A program made the translations under genes and the position numbers. Shown piece by piece: positions 16,093-24,196 of a stretch of 36,308 bases of DNA (position 1 is its first letter; every line of letters begins with the position of its first letter). The notes beneath the pieces were generated by a model. That model did not search any database, had not been told where the DNA came from, and saw only the letters and a program-made list of their open reading frames with translations. This DNA is from Rubrivivax sp. (GTDB taxonomy: Bacteria > Pseudomonadota > Gammaproteobacteria > Burkholderiales > Burkholderiaceae_C): positions 1 to 36,308 of the forward strand of contig JALORQ010000009.1 of NCBI GenBank assembly GCA_025458805.1, read 5' to 3'.

Positions 16093-16545
16093 GTGGCAGA
16101 GAGCTTCAGCGCATCCGCCTTCCGGGGCCTGCCCGGCATCGCCGAGCATCCTTGGGCCTACCCGGCGCTCGAGTCGGTGCACATCGCCGGCATCGCGCTG
16201 CTGGTCGGCAACGTGGTGCTCGTCGAGCTGCGCGTCTGGGGACTGGGGGCGGCGCTGCCGGTGCGGCCGCTGGCGCGGCTCGCGCTGGCGGTGGCGATGG
16301 CCGGTTTCGGCATCGTGGTCGCCAGCGGGCTGCTGATGTTCGCCGCCGCGCCGGCCGAGCTGCTCGCCAACCGCGTCTTCGTCGTGAAGATGGGGCTGGT
16401 GCTGCTGGCGGGCCTCAACGCGGCGTGGTTCCATGCGCGCGACGGGCTCGGCGCGGCCGACGGACTGGCGCGCGCGCAGATGCTGCTGTCGGCCGCGCTG
16501 TGGCTGGCCGTGATCGCCTGCGGCCGCTGGATCGGCTATGTGTGA
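16093..16545 (+). CDS. Small four-helix membrane protein (DUF6644-like)
   Basis: A 150-residue integral membrane protein with four predicted transmembrane helices: about 22-42, 55-80, 92-110 and 125-148. Early residues include HPWAYPALESVHIAGIALL. The pattern of an N-terminal ES-x-H-I-x-G helix and a later NRVFVVKMGLVLLAGLNA helix matches a family of small proteobacterial membrane proteins that I associate with DUF6644. The conserved His in the first helix and those of AWFHARDG would suit heme or metal binding, but this is inference. Function is unknown. The start is GTG 16093. The exported DUF6152-like protein follows within about 50 bp, so the two may act together. Confidence 0.7.
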   Translation: MAESFSASAFRGLPGIAEHPWAYPALESVHIAGIALLVGNVVLVELRVWGLGAALPVRPLARLALAVAMAGFGIVVASGLLMFAAAPAELLANRVFVVKMGLVLLAGLNAAWFHARDGLGAADGLARAQMLLSAALWLAVIACGRWIGYV

Positions 16546-16582
16546 CTTCGACCCGCGTCTCGCGCCGCACCGCGGCGCGTCT

Positions 16583-16587
16583 GGAGG
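16583..16587 (+). promoter_or_regulatory. Shine-Dalgarno that decides the DUF6152-like start
   Basis: GGAGG at 16583-16587 abuts the first ATG (16588) with no spacing but sits 6 nt ahead of the second ATG (16594), so the second is preferred. Confidence 0.7.
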
Positions 16588-16593
16588 ATGACC

Positions 16594-17067
16594 ATGCATC
16601 GACGTCTCTTGCTGGCCGGCGGCGCGCTGCTCGCGCTGCGCCCGGCCTTCGCGCACCACGGCTGGAGCAGCTTCGACCAGTCGCAGCCGATCTACCTCGA
16701 GGGCACGGCGCGCAACGTGGCGTGGCGCAACCCGCACGCCGAACTGGTCCTCGAACTGCCTGCCGAACCCCGCCTGCCGGCGGACCTCGGCGCCCGCACG
16801 CCCCCGGCGCAGACGGCGCCGGTCGACGGCCGCGCGCTGCTCGCGCGGGCGCGGCTGCCCCAGCGCAGCGACAAGCGCTGGCAGGTCGAGCTGGCGCCGC
16901 TGACGCGGATGGAGGCCTGGAAGGTGCCGCAGATCCGCGACGGCGACACGGTGGCGGTGCTCGGATTCACGTTCGCCGGCGAGCGGGGCGACGCGGTGCT
17001 GCGCGCCGAGTACCTGTTCATCGGCGGCACGATCTACGGCCTGCGGTCGTCGCCCGCGACGTCGTAG
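16594..17067 (+). CDS. Exported DUF6152-like protein
   Basis: A 157-residue exported protein. The signal peptide MHRRLLLAGGALLALRPAFA is followed by mature AHHGWSSFD, with two His at the extreme mature N-terminus. The segments LEGTARNVAWRNPHAEL, APLTRMEAWKV and GDTVAVLGF fit an OB-like beta-barrel fold and the DUF6152 family. The function is unknown. The HH-start could bind copper or another metal, but that is only a suggestion. The ATG at 16594 is chosen from Shine-Dalgarno spacing; the in-frame ATG at 16588 would add two residues. The gene lies just downstream of the small membrane protein and probably shares its transcript. Confidence 0.75.
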   Translation: MHRRLLLAGGALLALRPAFAHHGWSSFDQSQPIYLEGTARNVAWRNPHAELVLELPAEPRLPADLGARTPPAQTAPVDGRALLARARLPQRSDKRWQVELAPLTRMEAWKVPQIRDGDTVAVLGFTFAGERGDAVLRAEYLFIGGTIYGLRSSPATS

Positions 17068-17148
17068 CGCGGTCTCGAGCTCGAGCGCGCGCCGGCCGCG
17101 CGGCATGTCACGCAGCTGCCATCGTCACGGCGCACACTGCGGGGCCCC

Positions 17149-17156
17149 GGAGGAGG
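17149..17156 (+). promoter_or_regulatory. Strong Shine-Dalgarno fixing the pyruvate kinase GTG start
   Basis: GGAGGAGG at 17149-17156 lies 6 nt before GTG 17163. It fixes the start although the frame is open for more than 1 kb upstream over other genes. Confidence 0.8.
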
Positions 17157-17162
17157 CTGGCG

Positions 17163-19034
17163 GTGCGCGACGAACCTGCGCTTAGACACGACGCCTGGGC
17201 CGTCGACGAGGCGCTGCGCCTGATCGACGAGTTGTCGTCGCTGCGCACGGCGATGCTCGAGCACGAGGCGGCGCTCGCGCCGCTGATGCGCAGCGTCGAG
17301 GCCGCGCACGCCGCGGGCGCCGCGAACCTGGCCCACTACCTCGCGATGCGTCGCCACGACCTGCGCCCGCTGCAGGAGCGGCTGGCGCGGCTGGGGCTGT
17401 CGTCGCTCGGGCGCGCCGAGACGCATGCCCTCGCTGCGGTCGACAAGGTGCTGGGGGTGCTGCACCGTCTCGCAGGCCGGAGCTGGCGGCCGCTGCAGGC
17501 GCAGGAGCCGAGCGGCTACGGGCGTGGCGCCGCGGCGCTCGCACGGCATGCCGACGCGCTGCTCGGCGCGTCGCCGGCCGAGCGGCGCACGCGCATCATG
17601 GTCACGCTGCCGTCGCAGGCGGCGTCCGACGACGCGCTCGTCGACGCGCTGGTCGGCGCGGGGATGGACATCGCCCGCGTCAACTGCGCGCACGACGACC
17701 CCGGCGCATGGGCGGCGATGGCCGCGCGCGTGCGCCGCAGCGGGCGCCGGCTCGGCCGCACCGTCCGCGTGCTGATGGACCTCGGCGGCCCCAAGCTGCG
17801 CACGGGCCCGTTCGAGACCGGCGAGCCCGTGGTCAAGCTGCGGCCGCGGCGCGACGAGAGGGGCCGCGTCGTCGAGCCGGCGCGCCTGGGTCTCGTGCCG
17901 GCGGGCAGCGGCCGCGCGGTGGACGGCGCCGACCTGACGCTGGGTGCCGATGCGCTGTGGCTGGCGGCACTCGACGACGACGACGAGGTCGAGCTGAGCG
18001 ACGCCCGCGGCGCGCGACGCCGCTATGCCGTCGCGCGCAGCCGGCGCGACGAGGTGCTGCTCGAAGGGCGGCAAACCGCCTACCTCACCTCCGAGACGCG
18101 GCTGGCGCTGCGGCGCCGCAGTGCCGCGCCGCCGTCCGAGACGCGGTTGTGCGACCTGCCGCCGCCGCCGCCGCGCATCCTGGTGCAGCGGGGCGACCGC
18201 GTGCGCCTCGTGGCCACCGGCCGCGGCCGCGCCGCCTCGGAAGGACGTCCAGCGATCGTCGTCTGCACGCTGCCCGAGGCGCTGGCCGCGGTGCGTGCCG
18301 GCGAGCGCATCGCCTTCGACGATGGCCGCATCGGCGGCGTGGTGCGCCGCCGCTCGCGCCACGGCATCGAGGTCGAGATCACGCAGGCGCGCGACGGCGG
18401 CGAGTGGCTGGGCGCCGACAAGGGCATCAACCTGCCCGACACGCGGCTGGACCTGCCGGCCCTCACCGACAAGGACCTGGCCGACCTCGCTGCCGTCGCG
18501 CGCCACGCCGACCTCGTCGGCCTCTCGTTCGCCCAGTCGGCCGCCGACGTGCAGGCGTTGCAGCGCGCGCTCGACGGCGCCGGGGCACCCGGCCTGGGCG
18601 TCGTGCTGAAGATCGAGACGCGGCGCGGCTTCGAGCACCTGCCCGAGATGCTGTTCGCGGCGATGGCGGGGCCGGCCGCCGGCGTCATGATCGCGCGCGG
18701 CGACCTGGCGGTCGAGTGCGGATACGAGCGGCTCGCCGAGGTCCAGGAAGAAATCCTCTGGGCCTGCGAGGCAGCTCACCTGCCGGTGATCTGGGCCACG
18801 CAGGTGCTGGAGACGCTGGCGCGCACCGGGCGCCCGTCGCGCGCCGAGATCACCGACGCGGCGATGGGCGAGCGCGCCGAGTGCGTGATGCTCAACAAGG
18901 GCCCGCACATCGTCGACGCGATGCGCACGCTCGACGACATCCTGCGTCGCATGCAGACGCACCAGCAGAAGAAGCGGCCGCTTCTGCGCGCGCTGCGCGC
19001 CTGGACCCGGGCCCCGGAGGTGACCGCCGTCTGA
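17163..19034 (+). CDS. Atypical pyruvate kinase (long N-terminal domain, no C-domain)
   Basis: A 623-residue pyruvate kinase-family protein expected to convert PEP and ADP to pyruvate and ATP. Residues 1-140 form a helical N-terminal domain absent from PykF/PykA. The catalytic barrel starts near 144 (RIMVTLPSQ). Matching active-site elements are ARVNCAHDD, MDLGGPKLRTG, KGINLPD, the Lys of VLKIETRRGFEHLPEM, GVMIARGDLAVE and WATQVLETLARTG with PSRAEITDAAMG. The usual MLSGETA is MLNKGPH, and the chain ends soon after, so the regulatory C-domain is missing. An extra ~100 residues (about 220-335) precede the B-domain core. K+-ligand Ser and Thr positions are Ala and Leu, and the Glu of GPEIR is Lys, a change known to give K+-independence. 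Start GTG 17163 has a strong Shine-Dalgarno. A closely related non-canonical enzyme function remains possible. Confidence 0.85.
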   Translation: MRDEPALRHDAWAVDEALRLIDELSSLRTAMLEHEAALAPLMRSVEAAHAAGAANLAHYLAMRRHDLRPLQERLARLGLSSLGRAETHALAAVDKVLGVLHRLAGRSWRPLQAQEPSGYGRGAAALARHADALLGASPAERRTRIMVTLPSQAASDDALVDALVGAGMDIARVNCAHDDPGAWAAMAARVRRSGRRLGRTVRVLMDLGGPKLRTGPFETGEPVVKLRPRRDERGRVVEPARLGLVPAGSGRAVDGADLTLGADALWLAALDDDDEVELSDARGARRRYAVARSRRDEVLLEGRQTAYLTSETRLALRRRSAAPPSETRLCDLPPPPPRILVQRGDRVRLVATGRGRAASEGRPAIVVCTLPEALAAVRAGERIAFDDGRIGGVVRRRSRHGIEVEITQARDGGEWLGADKGINLPDTRLDLPALTDKDLADLAAVARHADLVGLSFAQSAADVQALQRALDGAGAPGLGVVLKIETRRGFEHLPEMLFAAMAGPAAGVMIARGDLAVECGYERLAEVQEEILWACEAAHLPVIWATQVLETLARTGRPSRAEITDAAMGERAECVMLNKGPHIVDAMRTLDDILRRMQTHQQKKRPLLRALRAWTRAPEVTAV

Positions 19035-19049
19035 CGGCAGCCGCTGCCG
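19035..19049. terminator. Hairpin at the pyruvate kinase / GGDEF-like convergence
   Basis: CGGCAG (19035-19040), CCG loop, CTGCCG (19044-19049): a 6-bp GC stem filling the 16-bp gap between convergent genes. It could slow polymerase in both directions. There is no T-tract, so it is a weak candidate. Confidence 0.4.
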
Positions 19050-19050
19050 G

Positions 19051-19905
19051 TCAGACCGGTCCGGCGGGGTGACTGTCGCCGATCGAAGACCCCGGGGCCT
19101 GCAGCGAGCCGGCGTCGGCCGGCGCGGCGCGCACGCAGTTGCCACCGGCCTGCCGGGCGGCGAGCACGGCCAGCGTCGCCTCGTCCAGCAGCCCCTGCAG
19201 GCCGGGCTGGGCCGGCCGCAGCGTGGCGACCCCGATGCTGACGCTGGCGCGCAGCGGGCCGTCAGGCGCGTCGACCTGCAACTGCTCGAGCCCTTCGCGG
19301 ATGCGCTCGGCGGCATCGAGCGCACCGGTCGGGTCGGCGTGGGCAAGAAACACGGCGAGCTGGCCCTCGCCCCATGCGGAGAGCGCGTCGCCGCCGCGCA
19401 GCGTCTGGCGCGCGTGCCGCGCCATGGCCTCGACCAGCGCGGCAAGGGCGGCCGCGCCGCGCGTCTCGCCCAGGCGATGGTGGCGGTCGACCTCGACGAT
19501 CAGCACCGCGGCGCCGTGCCCGTAGCGGCGCGCGCGCGACCATTCGCGTTCGACGAGCGCGAGGAACGCCGCGCGTTCGTCGCTGCGGCGAACGGGTGCC
19601 TCGAGCTCGCCGATGCGCGCCAGCTGCCAACGGGCCCGGCGCGCGAGGTGCAGGGCCGCACCGAGCGGCGGCAAAGCGGCGACCAACGCCGCCGCAGCCG
19701 CAGCGACGGACGGCGGCCAGCCCAGGCCGTCTGTCGCGACGACGGCGAGCCCGGCGGCCAGCGCGGCCAGTGCCGAAGCCGCGACGAGGACGAGCAAGCC
19801 GGCCCGCCCTGGCCAGGTCGCCGCGGCGGCCGCCGCCGCGGGCGATCCGGCGGCCCGCGCCACGGCAGCCGCGGCGGAGGGGTCGGGCGAAGGCAACGGA
19901 CTCAT
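19051..19905 (-). CDS. Membrane protein with degenerate GGDEF domain
   Basis: A 284-residue protein with an Ala-rich N-terminus, two transmembrane segments (about 35-62 and 66-88) and a C-terminal domain (about 115-265) of the GGDEF fold. The fold is recognised by the order of VLIVEVDRHHRLGETRG, ALAALVEAMARHARQTLRGGDALSAWGEG, AERIREGLEQL, SVSIGVATL and a closing GGNCV. Where an active enzyme has GGDEF, this has WGEGQ, and the substrate-binding Asn of the DxxHFKxxND motif is also lost. Diguanylate cyclase activity is therefore unlikely; a regulatory or structural role is inferred. The ATG at 19905 is chosen, since upstream codons overlap the divergent ABC exporter start region. Confidence 0.8.
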   Translation of the reverse strand: MSPLPSPDPSAAAAVARAAGSPAAAAAAATWPGRAGLLVLVAASALAALAAGLAVVATDGLGWPPSVAAAAAALVAALPPLGAALHLARRARWQLARIGELEAPVRRSDERAAFLALVEREWSRARRYGHGAAVLIVEVDRHHRLGETRGAAALAALVEAMARHARQTLRGGDALSAWGEGQLAVFLAHADPTGALDAAERIREGLEQLQVDAPDGPLRASVSIGVATLRPAQPGLQGLLDEATLAVLAARQAGGNCVRAAPADAGSLQAPGSSIGDSHPAGPV

Positions 19906-20044
19906 GCGATCGGCTCGGCTCGGGGAGCGTACACGTATTCGACCACAAGCGGCCGCGCCGTGGCGCGCGTTGCACGTGCCGAGCGTCACGGCGCGTCGAC
20001 CCCGGGTCCAGGACGGCGGCGTCGCGCGCCCTACACTGGTGTCG
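19906..20044. other. Divergent GGDEF-like / ABC exporter intergenic region
   Basis: A 139-bp gap that must hold promoters for both genes. AT-containing patches are GTACACGTATTC near 19929-19940 and CCTACACTGGTG near 20030-20041. TACACT at 20032-20037 is -10-like for the rightward gene but very close to its ATG. No well-spaced -35/-10 pair is clear on either strand, and no gene is seen. Confidence 0.3.
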
Positions 20045-21907
20045 ATGACTGCCGCCGCCGGACGCCGCGCCGACCCCCTGCCCGCGGCGGCAGGCGACGA
20101 CCGCGCCCCCACGCGGCGCGTCGCAGCGCTGCGCGGCCTGCTGCCCTTCGTGCGCCCCTACCGCGGCCGCGTCGCGCTGGCGGTGCTGTTCCTCGCGCTC
20201 GCCGCCGCGAGCACGCTGGCCTTTCCGGTGGCGCTGAAGACGCTGATCGACGAGGGGCTGGTGGCCGCCGACCCGGGGGAGCGCCTGATGGCCCTGCGCG
20301 GGCACTTCGCGGCGCTGTTCGGCGTCGGGGTCGCGCTGGGTGTCTTCTCGGCGGCGCGCTTCTACGCGGTGACCTGGCTCGGCGAGAGGATCACCGCAGA
20401 CCTGCGCAACGCCGTCTACGCCCACGTCGTGCGGCAGAGCCCGCAGTTCTTCGAGACGACGCAGACGGGCGAGGTGCTGTCGCGGCTGACCACCGACACG
20501 ACGCTGGTGCAGACGGTGGTCGGCTCGTCGCTCAGCCTCGGGCTGCGCAACGCCGTGATGGGCCTCGGCGCGATGGTCGCGCTGATCGTCACCAACCCGA
20601 CGGTGATGACGCAGGTGCTGGGCATCCTGGTGCTGGTGGTGGTGCCCAGCGTCTTCTTCGGCCGCCGCGTGCGCAAGCTCAGCCGGGCGAGCCAGGACCG
20701 GGTGGCCGACTCGAGCGCCATTGCCGCCGAGGTGCTCAATGCGATCCCGGTCGTGCAGGGCTTCGTGCAGGAGGCGCGCGAGGCGGCGCGCTTCGATGCG
20801 TCCACCGAGCGCGCCTTCGACACCGCACGGCGCCGCACCCGGGTGCGCGCGGCGCTGGTCGGCTTCGTCATCGTCGCCACCTTCGGCGCCCTGCTCTGGG
20901 GTCTGTACCAGGGCACCGAGGCGGTGCTGCGCGGCGACATCAGCGCCGGCCACCTCGGGCAGACGGTGGTCTTCGTGATCATCCTCGTCGGCGCGGTGGC
21001 GGTCATGTCCGAGGTCTGGGGCGACCTGCTGCGTGCCGCGGGCGCCACCGAGCGCCTGATGGAGCTGCTGGCCACCGAATCGCCGGTGCGGGACGCGCCG
21101 GCGCCGCGTGCGCTGCCCGCGGTGCAGCGCGGCTCCGCGGTGCGGTTCGAGCACGTGACCTTCCGCTATCCGTCGCGGCCGGCGCAACCGGCGCTGAGCG
21201 ACTTCTCGCTGGCGATGGCGCCCGGCGAGACGGTCGCGCTCGTCGGGCCGAGCGGCGCCGGCAAGAGCACGGTGCTGCAGCTGCTGCTGCGCTTCTACGA
21301 CGCGCAGCAGGGCCGCGTGCTCGTCGACGGCGTGCCGGTGCCCGAGGCGCGGCTCGCCGACCTGCGCGGGCGCATCGGCGTCGTGCCGCAGGACAGCACG
21401 GTGTTCTCGACGAGCGCGCTCGAGAACATCCGCTACGGGAGGCCCGACGCGACGGACGCCGAGGTCGTGGCGGCCGCGAAGGCGGCGTTCGCGCACGACT
21501 TCATCGAGCGGCTGCCCGAGGGCTACGCCAGCTTCCTCGGCGAACGCGGCGTGCGGCTGTCGGGAGGCCAGCGACAGCGCATCGCGATCGCGCGCGCGAT
21601 GCTGAAGAACCCGCCGCTGCTGCTGCTCGACGAGGCCACGAGCGCGCTCGACGCAGAGAGCGAGCGCATGGTGCAGGCCGCGCTCGAGGCGGCGATGCAC
21701 GACCGCACGACGCTGGTCATCGCGCACCGGCTGGCCACCGTGCAGCGCGCCGACCGCATCGTCGTGATGGACGCGGGCCGCATCGTCGACGTCGGCACGC
21801 ATGCCGAGCTGGTCGCGCGCGGCGGGCTGTACGCGCGGCTGGCGGCGATGCAGTTCGAGCTGCAGCCGGCGGCGCCCGAACCGGCGCTGGATAATCGCGG
21901 CCCCTGA
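20045..21907 (+). CDS. ABC exporter, fused permease and ATPase (MsbA-like half-transporter)
   Basis: A 620-residue ABC exporter half-molecule, expected to dimerise in the inner membrane. The transmembrane domain (about 30-330) carries six helices, with the family motif [19 protein letters not shown]. The nucleotide-binding domain (about 360-600) has Walker [10 protein letters not shown] near 400, Q-loop [11 protein letters not shown], signature [14 protein letters not shown] near 505, Walker [14 protein letters not shown] and H-loop VIAHRLATV. All catalytic residues are present. The substrate cannot be told; relatives export lipids, peptides or drugs. The ATG at 20045 is chosen, with a GTG two codons earlier as alternative; no clear Shine-Dalgarno is visible. 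thyA starts 14 bp downstream. Confidence 0.92.
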   Translation: MTAAAGRRADPLPAAAGDDRAPTRRVAALRGLLPFVRPYRGRVALAVLFLALAAASTLAFPVALKTLIDEGLVAADPGERLMALRGHFAALFGVGVALGVFSAARFYAVTWLGERITADLRNAVYAHVVRQSPQFFETTQTGEVLSRLTTDTTLVQTVVGSSLSLGLRNAVMGLGAMVALIVTNPTVMTQVLGILVLVVVPSVFFGRRVRKLSRASQDRVADSSAIAAEVLNAIPVVQGFVQEAREAARFDASTERAFDTARRRTRVRAALVGFVIVATFGALLWGLYQGTEAVLRGDISAGHLGQTVVFVIILVGAVAVMSEVWGDLLRAAGATERLMELLATESPVRDAPAPRALPAVQRGSAVRFEHVTFRYPSRPAQPALSDFSLAMAPGETVALVGPSGAGKSTVLQLLLRFYDAQQGRVLVDGVPVPEARLADLRGRIGVVPQDSTVFSTSALENIRYGRPDATDAEVVAAAKAAFAHDFIERLPEGYASFLGERGVRLSGGQRQRIAIARAMLKNPPLLLLDEATSALDAESERMVQAALEAAMHDRTTLVIAHRLATVQRADRIVVMDAGRIVDVGTHAELVARGGLYARLAAMQFELQPAAPEPALDNRGP

Positions 21908-21921
21908 CGAGACCGCCGCCG

Positions 21922-22758
21922 ATGCCGCCCCGCCCCGTCCGCACCCAGTACGAGGATTTCGTGCGCCACGTGCGCGACCACGGCGTGCGCAAGTCCGACC
22001 GCACCGGCACCGGCACGACCAGCGTGTTCGGCCACCAGATGCGCTTCGACCTCGCCGAGGGCTTCCCGCTCGTGACGACGAAGAGGGTGCACTTCAAGAG
22101 CATCGCGCTCGAGCTGCTGTGGTTCCTGCGCGGCGACTCGAACGTGCGCTGGCTGCAGGAGCGCGGCGTCACGATCTGGGACGAGTGGGCCGACCCGGCG
22201 ACCGGCGACCTCGGGCCGGTCTACGGCGTGCAGTGGCGCAGCTGGCCGACGCCGGGCGGCGGCCACGTCGACCAGATCGCCGAGGTCGTGCGCCAGCTGC
22301 GCACCGACCCCGACTCGCGCCGCATCGTCGTCAGCGCGTGGAACGTCGCCGAGTTGCCGAAGATGGCGCTGCTGCCGTGCCACGCCTTCTTCCAGTTCTG
22401 GGTCGGCCCCGCCGCCGAACCGGGCGGCCGGCGACGCCTGAGCTGCCAGCTCTACCAGCGCAGCGCCGACGTGTTCCTCGGCGTGCCTTTCAACATCGCG
22501 AGCTACGCGCTGCTCACGCACTTGCTGGCGCAACAGTGCGACCTCGACGTCGGTGACTTCGTCTGGACCGGCGGCGACTGCCACATCTACGACAACCACC
22601 GCGAGCAGGTCGAGCTGCAGCTCTCGCGCGCGCCCCATCCCTACCCCGTGCTGCAGCTGCGGCGCCGGCCGGCGTCGATCTTCGGGTACGACTACGAGGA
22701 CTTCGAGGTGCAGGACTACCTGCACCACCCGGCGATCAAGGCGCCGGTGGCGGTTTGA
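21922..22758 (+). CDS. thyA: Thymidylate synthase
   Basis: Methylates dUMP to dTMP using 5,10-methylene-tetrahydrofolate, producing dihydrofolate. It has 278 residues against 264 in E. coli; the excess includes a short insert ([10 protein letters not shown]) after the catalytic region. Landmarks are [48 protein letters not shown], the catalytic Cys at residue 153 in [35 protein letters not shown] and [10 protein letters not shown]. All key residues appear present. The stop overlaps the TTG start of the following transporter gene. folA, which regenerates tetrahydrofolate from the product, is one gene further. Confidence 0.98.
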   Translation: MPPRPVRTQYEDFVRHVRDHGVRKSDRTGTGTTSVFGHQMRFDLAEGFPLVTTKRVHFKSIALELLWFLRGDSNVRWLQERGVTIWDEWADPATGDLGPVYGVQWRSWPTPGGGHVDQIAEVVRQLRTDPDSRRIVVSAWNVAELPKMALLPCHAFFQFWVGPAAEPGGRRRLSCQLYQRSADVFLGVPFNIASYALLTHLLAQQCDLDVGDFVWTGGDCHIYDNHREQVELQLSRAPHPYPVLQLRRRPASIFGYDYEDFEVQDYLHHPAIKAPVAV

Positions 22759-23639
22759 TCCTCGACCGCCGCACGCTGGCCGGCCTCGTCGCCCTCACGC
22801 TGATGTGGGGCGTCAACTGGCCGATGATGAAGTTCTCTCTGCGCGAGGTCACGCCGCTGTGGTTCCGCGCGCTGACGATGACCGGCGGCGCGCTCGTCCT
22901 GATGCTGTTCTTCGTCGCGCGCGGCGTCGACATGCGGCTGCCGCGCGCCGAGGCGCTGCGCGTGGCGTGGCTGGCGCTGCCCAACATCGTCGGCTGGCAC
23001 TTCTTCTCGATCCTCGGGCTGCAGGAGCTGGCCTCCGGGCGCGCCGCGATCCTCGGCTTCACGATGCCGGTGTGGACGGTCGGGATCGGGCTGCTGATCG
23101 CGCACGAGCGGCTGACGCCGCGCGTCGCCGTCTCGGTGGTGGCCGCGGTGGCGGCGGTCGCGCTGCTGTCGTGGCAGGAGCTCGCGCGGCTGGCCGGGCG
23201 GCCGCTGGGGGTGCTGTGGATGCAGGTGGCGGCTGCCTGCTGGGCGATCGGCACGCTGATGATGCGGCGCACGGCGACGACGCTGCCGACCGAGGCGGTG
23301 ACGGTGTGGATGATGCTGATGGGCGCCGCGTTCTTCCTCGTCGCGGCGCCCCTGGCCGAGCCGCTGCCGCAGCCTGCGGCCTTCAGCGCCGCGATGTGGG
23401 CGAGCCTGGCCTACGGCGTCCTCCTCAACTACGGCTACGCGCAGGTGCTGTGGTTCGGCCTCGCGCGGCGGCTGCCGCCGGCGGCCAGCGCGTTCTCGAT
23501 CATGGCCGTGCCGCTGGTGGGCACGCTGTCGGCGATGGCCATCGTCGGCGAGCGGCCGCAGCCCGCCGACCTGCTGGCCGCGGTCGCGATCATGGTCGCG
23601 ATCGGCGCCGCGCTGCTGCCGCGGCGCGCGACCGCCTGA
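22755..23639 (+). CDS. EamA / DMT-superfamily transporter
   Basis: A 294-residue inner-membrane protein with about ten transmembrane helices arranged as two EamA repeats (about 8-140 and 150-290). Motifs typical of DMT exporters include [48 protein letters not shown] and, in the second repeat, [16 protein letters not shown]. Relatives export amino acids or metabolites, or take up purines and pyrimidines; the substrate is not evident. The only start keeping the first helix complete is TTG 22755, overlapping the thyA stop as TTGA. The next in-frame ATG, at 22803, would truncate helix 1. Its place between thyA and folA is noteworthy. Confidence 0.9.
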   Translation: MILDRRTLAGLVALTLMWGVNWPMMKFSLREVTPLWFRALTMTGGALVLMLFFVARGVDMRLPRAEALRVAWLALPNIVGWHFFSILGLQELASGRAAILGFTMPVWTVGIGLLIAHERLTPRVAVSVVAAVAAVALLSWQELARLAGRPLGVLWMQVAAACWAIGTLMMRRTATTLPTEAVTVWMMLMGAAFFLVAAPLAEPLPQPAAFSAAMWASLAYGVLLNYGYAQVLWFGLARRLPPAASAFSIMAVPLVGTLSAMAIVGERPQPADLLAAVAIMVAIGAALLPRRATA

Positions 23640-23664
23640 CGCCGCCTGCACGCCGCATCCCGCG

Positions 23665-24177
23665 ATGGACACGCGCCCCGAGATCGTGATCGTCGCCGCG
23701 ATGGCGCGCGGCCGCGTCATCGGCCGCGGCAACGCGCTGCCCTGGCACCTGCCCGAGGACCTGCGCCACTTCCGTGATCTGACGCGCGGCCACGCGGTGC
23801 TGATGGGGCGTCGCACCTGGGAATCGCTTCCGGCGGCGGTGCGGCCGCTGCCGGGGCGGCGCAACCTCGTGCTCACGCGCGAGGGCCGGTGGCAGGCCGC
23901 GGGCGCCGAGGTGGTGCGCGACATGGACGAGGCCCTCGCGCGCTGCGGCCCCGGCCCGCTGTTCGTGATCGGCGGCGCCGAGGTCTATGCGCTCGCGCTG
24001 CCGCGCGCCGACCGCCTCGAGCTGACCGAGATCGATGCCGAGATCGACGGCGACGCCTACTTCCCGCCGCTGCCGGGCGACTTCGTCGAGACGGCGCGCG
24101 AATCGCACCGCGCGACGCCGCCCAACGACTTCGCGTTCGCCTTCGCCCGCTACCGGCGGCCGCCGCCGGCGGGCTGA
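23665..24177 (+). CDS. folA: Dihydrofolate reductase
   Basis: Reduces dihydrofolate to tetrahydrofolate with NADPH, restoring the cofactor consumed by ThyA. The length of 170 residues is typical. Landmarks are IVIVAAMARGRVIGRGNALPWHLPEDL (Met20-loop region, with the substrate-binding acidic residue in PEDL), HFRDLTRGHAVLMGRRTWESL, LPGRRNLVLTR, FVIGGAEVYALALP and LTEIDAEIDGDAYFP. The gene starts at ATG 23665, 25 bp after the transporter, and its end overlaps one arm of a hairpin that probably ends the thyA-transporter-folA transcript. Confidence 0.97.
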   Translation: MDTRPEIVIVAAMARGRVIGRGNALPWHLPEDLRHFRDLTRGHAVLMGRRTWESLPAAVRPLPGRRNLVLTREGRWQAAGAEVVRDMDEALARCGPGPLFVIGGAEVYALALPRADRLELTEIDAEIDGDAYFPPLPGDFVETARESHRATPPNDFAFAFARYRRPPPAG

Positions 24178-24194
24178 CGCGCCGCGGCCGGCGG
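24163..24194 (+). terminator. Hairpin ending the thyA-folA transcript
   Basis: CCGCCGGC (24163-24170) and GCCGGCGG (24187-24194) form a perfect 8-bp GC stem with a 16-nt loop, followed by TTT at 24195-24197. It spans the folA stop codon and the 19-bp gap to the convergent GGDEF-EAL gene. It could terminate folA transcription and, in reverse, act on the opposite gene. Confidence 0.45.
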
Positions 24195-24196
24195 TT

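Noticed and set aside
16044-17162. Upstream extension of the pyruvate kinase frame to ATG 16044
   Set aside because: It runs over the two genes at 16093-17067 in another frame. The strong GGAGGAGG 6 nt before GTG 17163 and the start of family-like sequence fix the real start there.
20030-20044. TACACT as the -10 box of the ABC exporter
   Set aside because: It would place the transcription start at or beyond the start codon and has no -35 partner at 16-18 bp, so it is not listed as a promoter.
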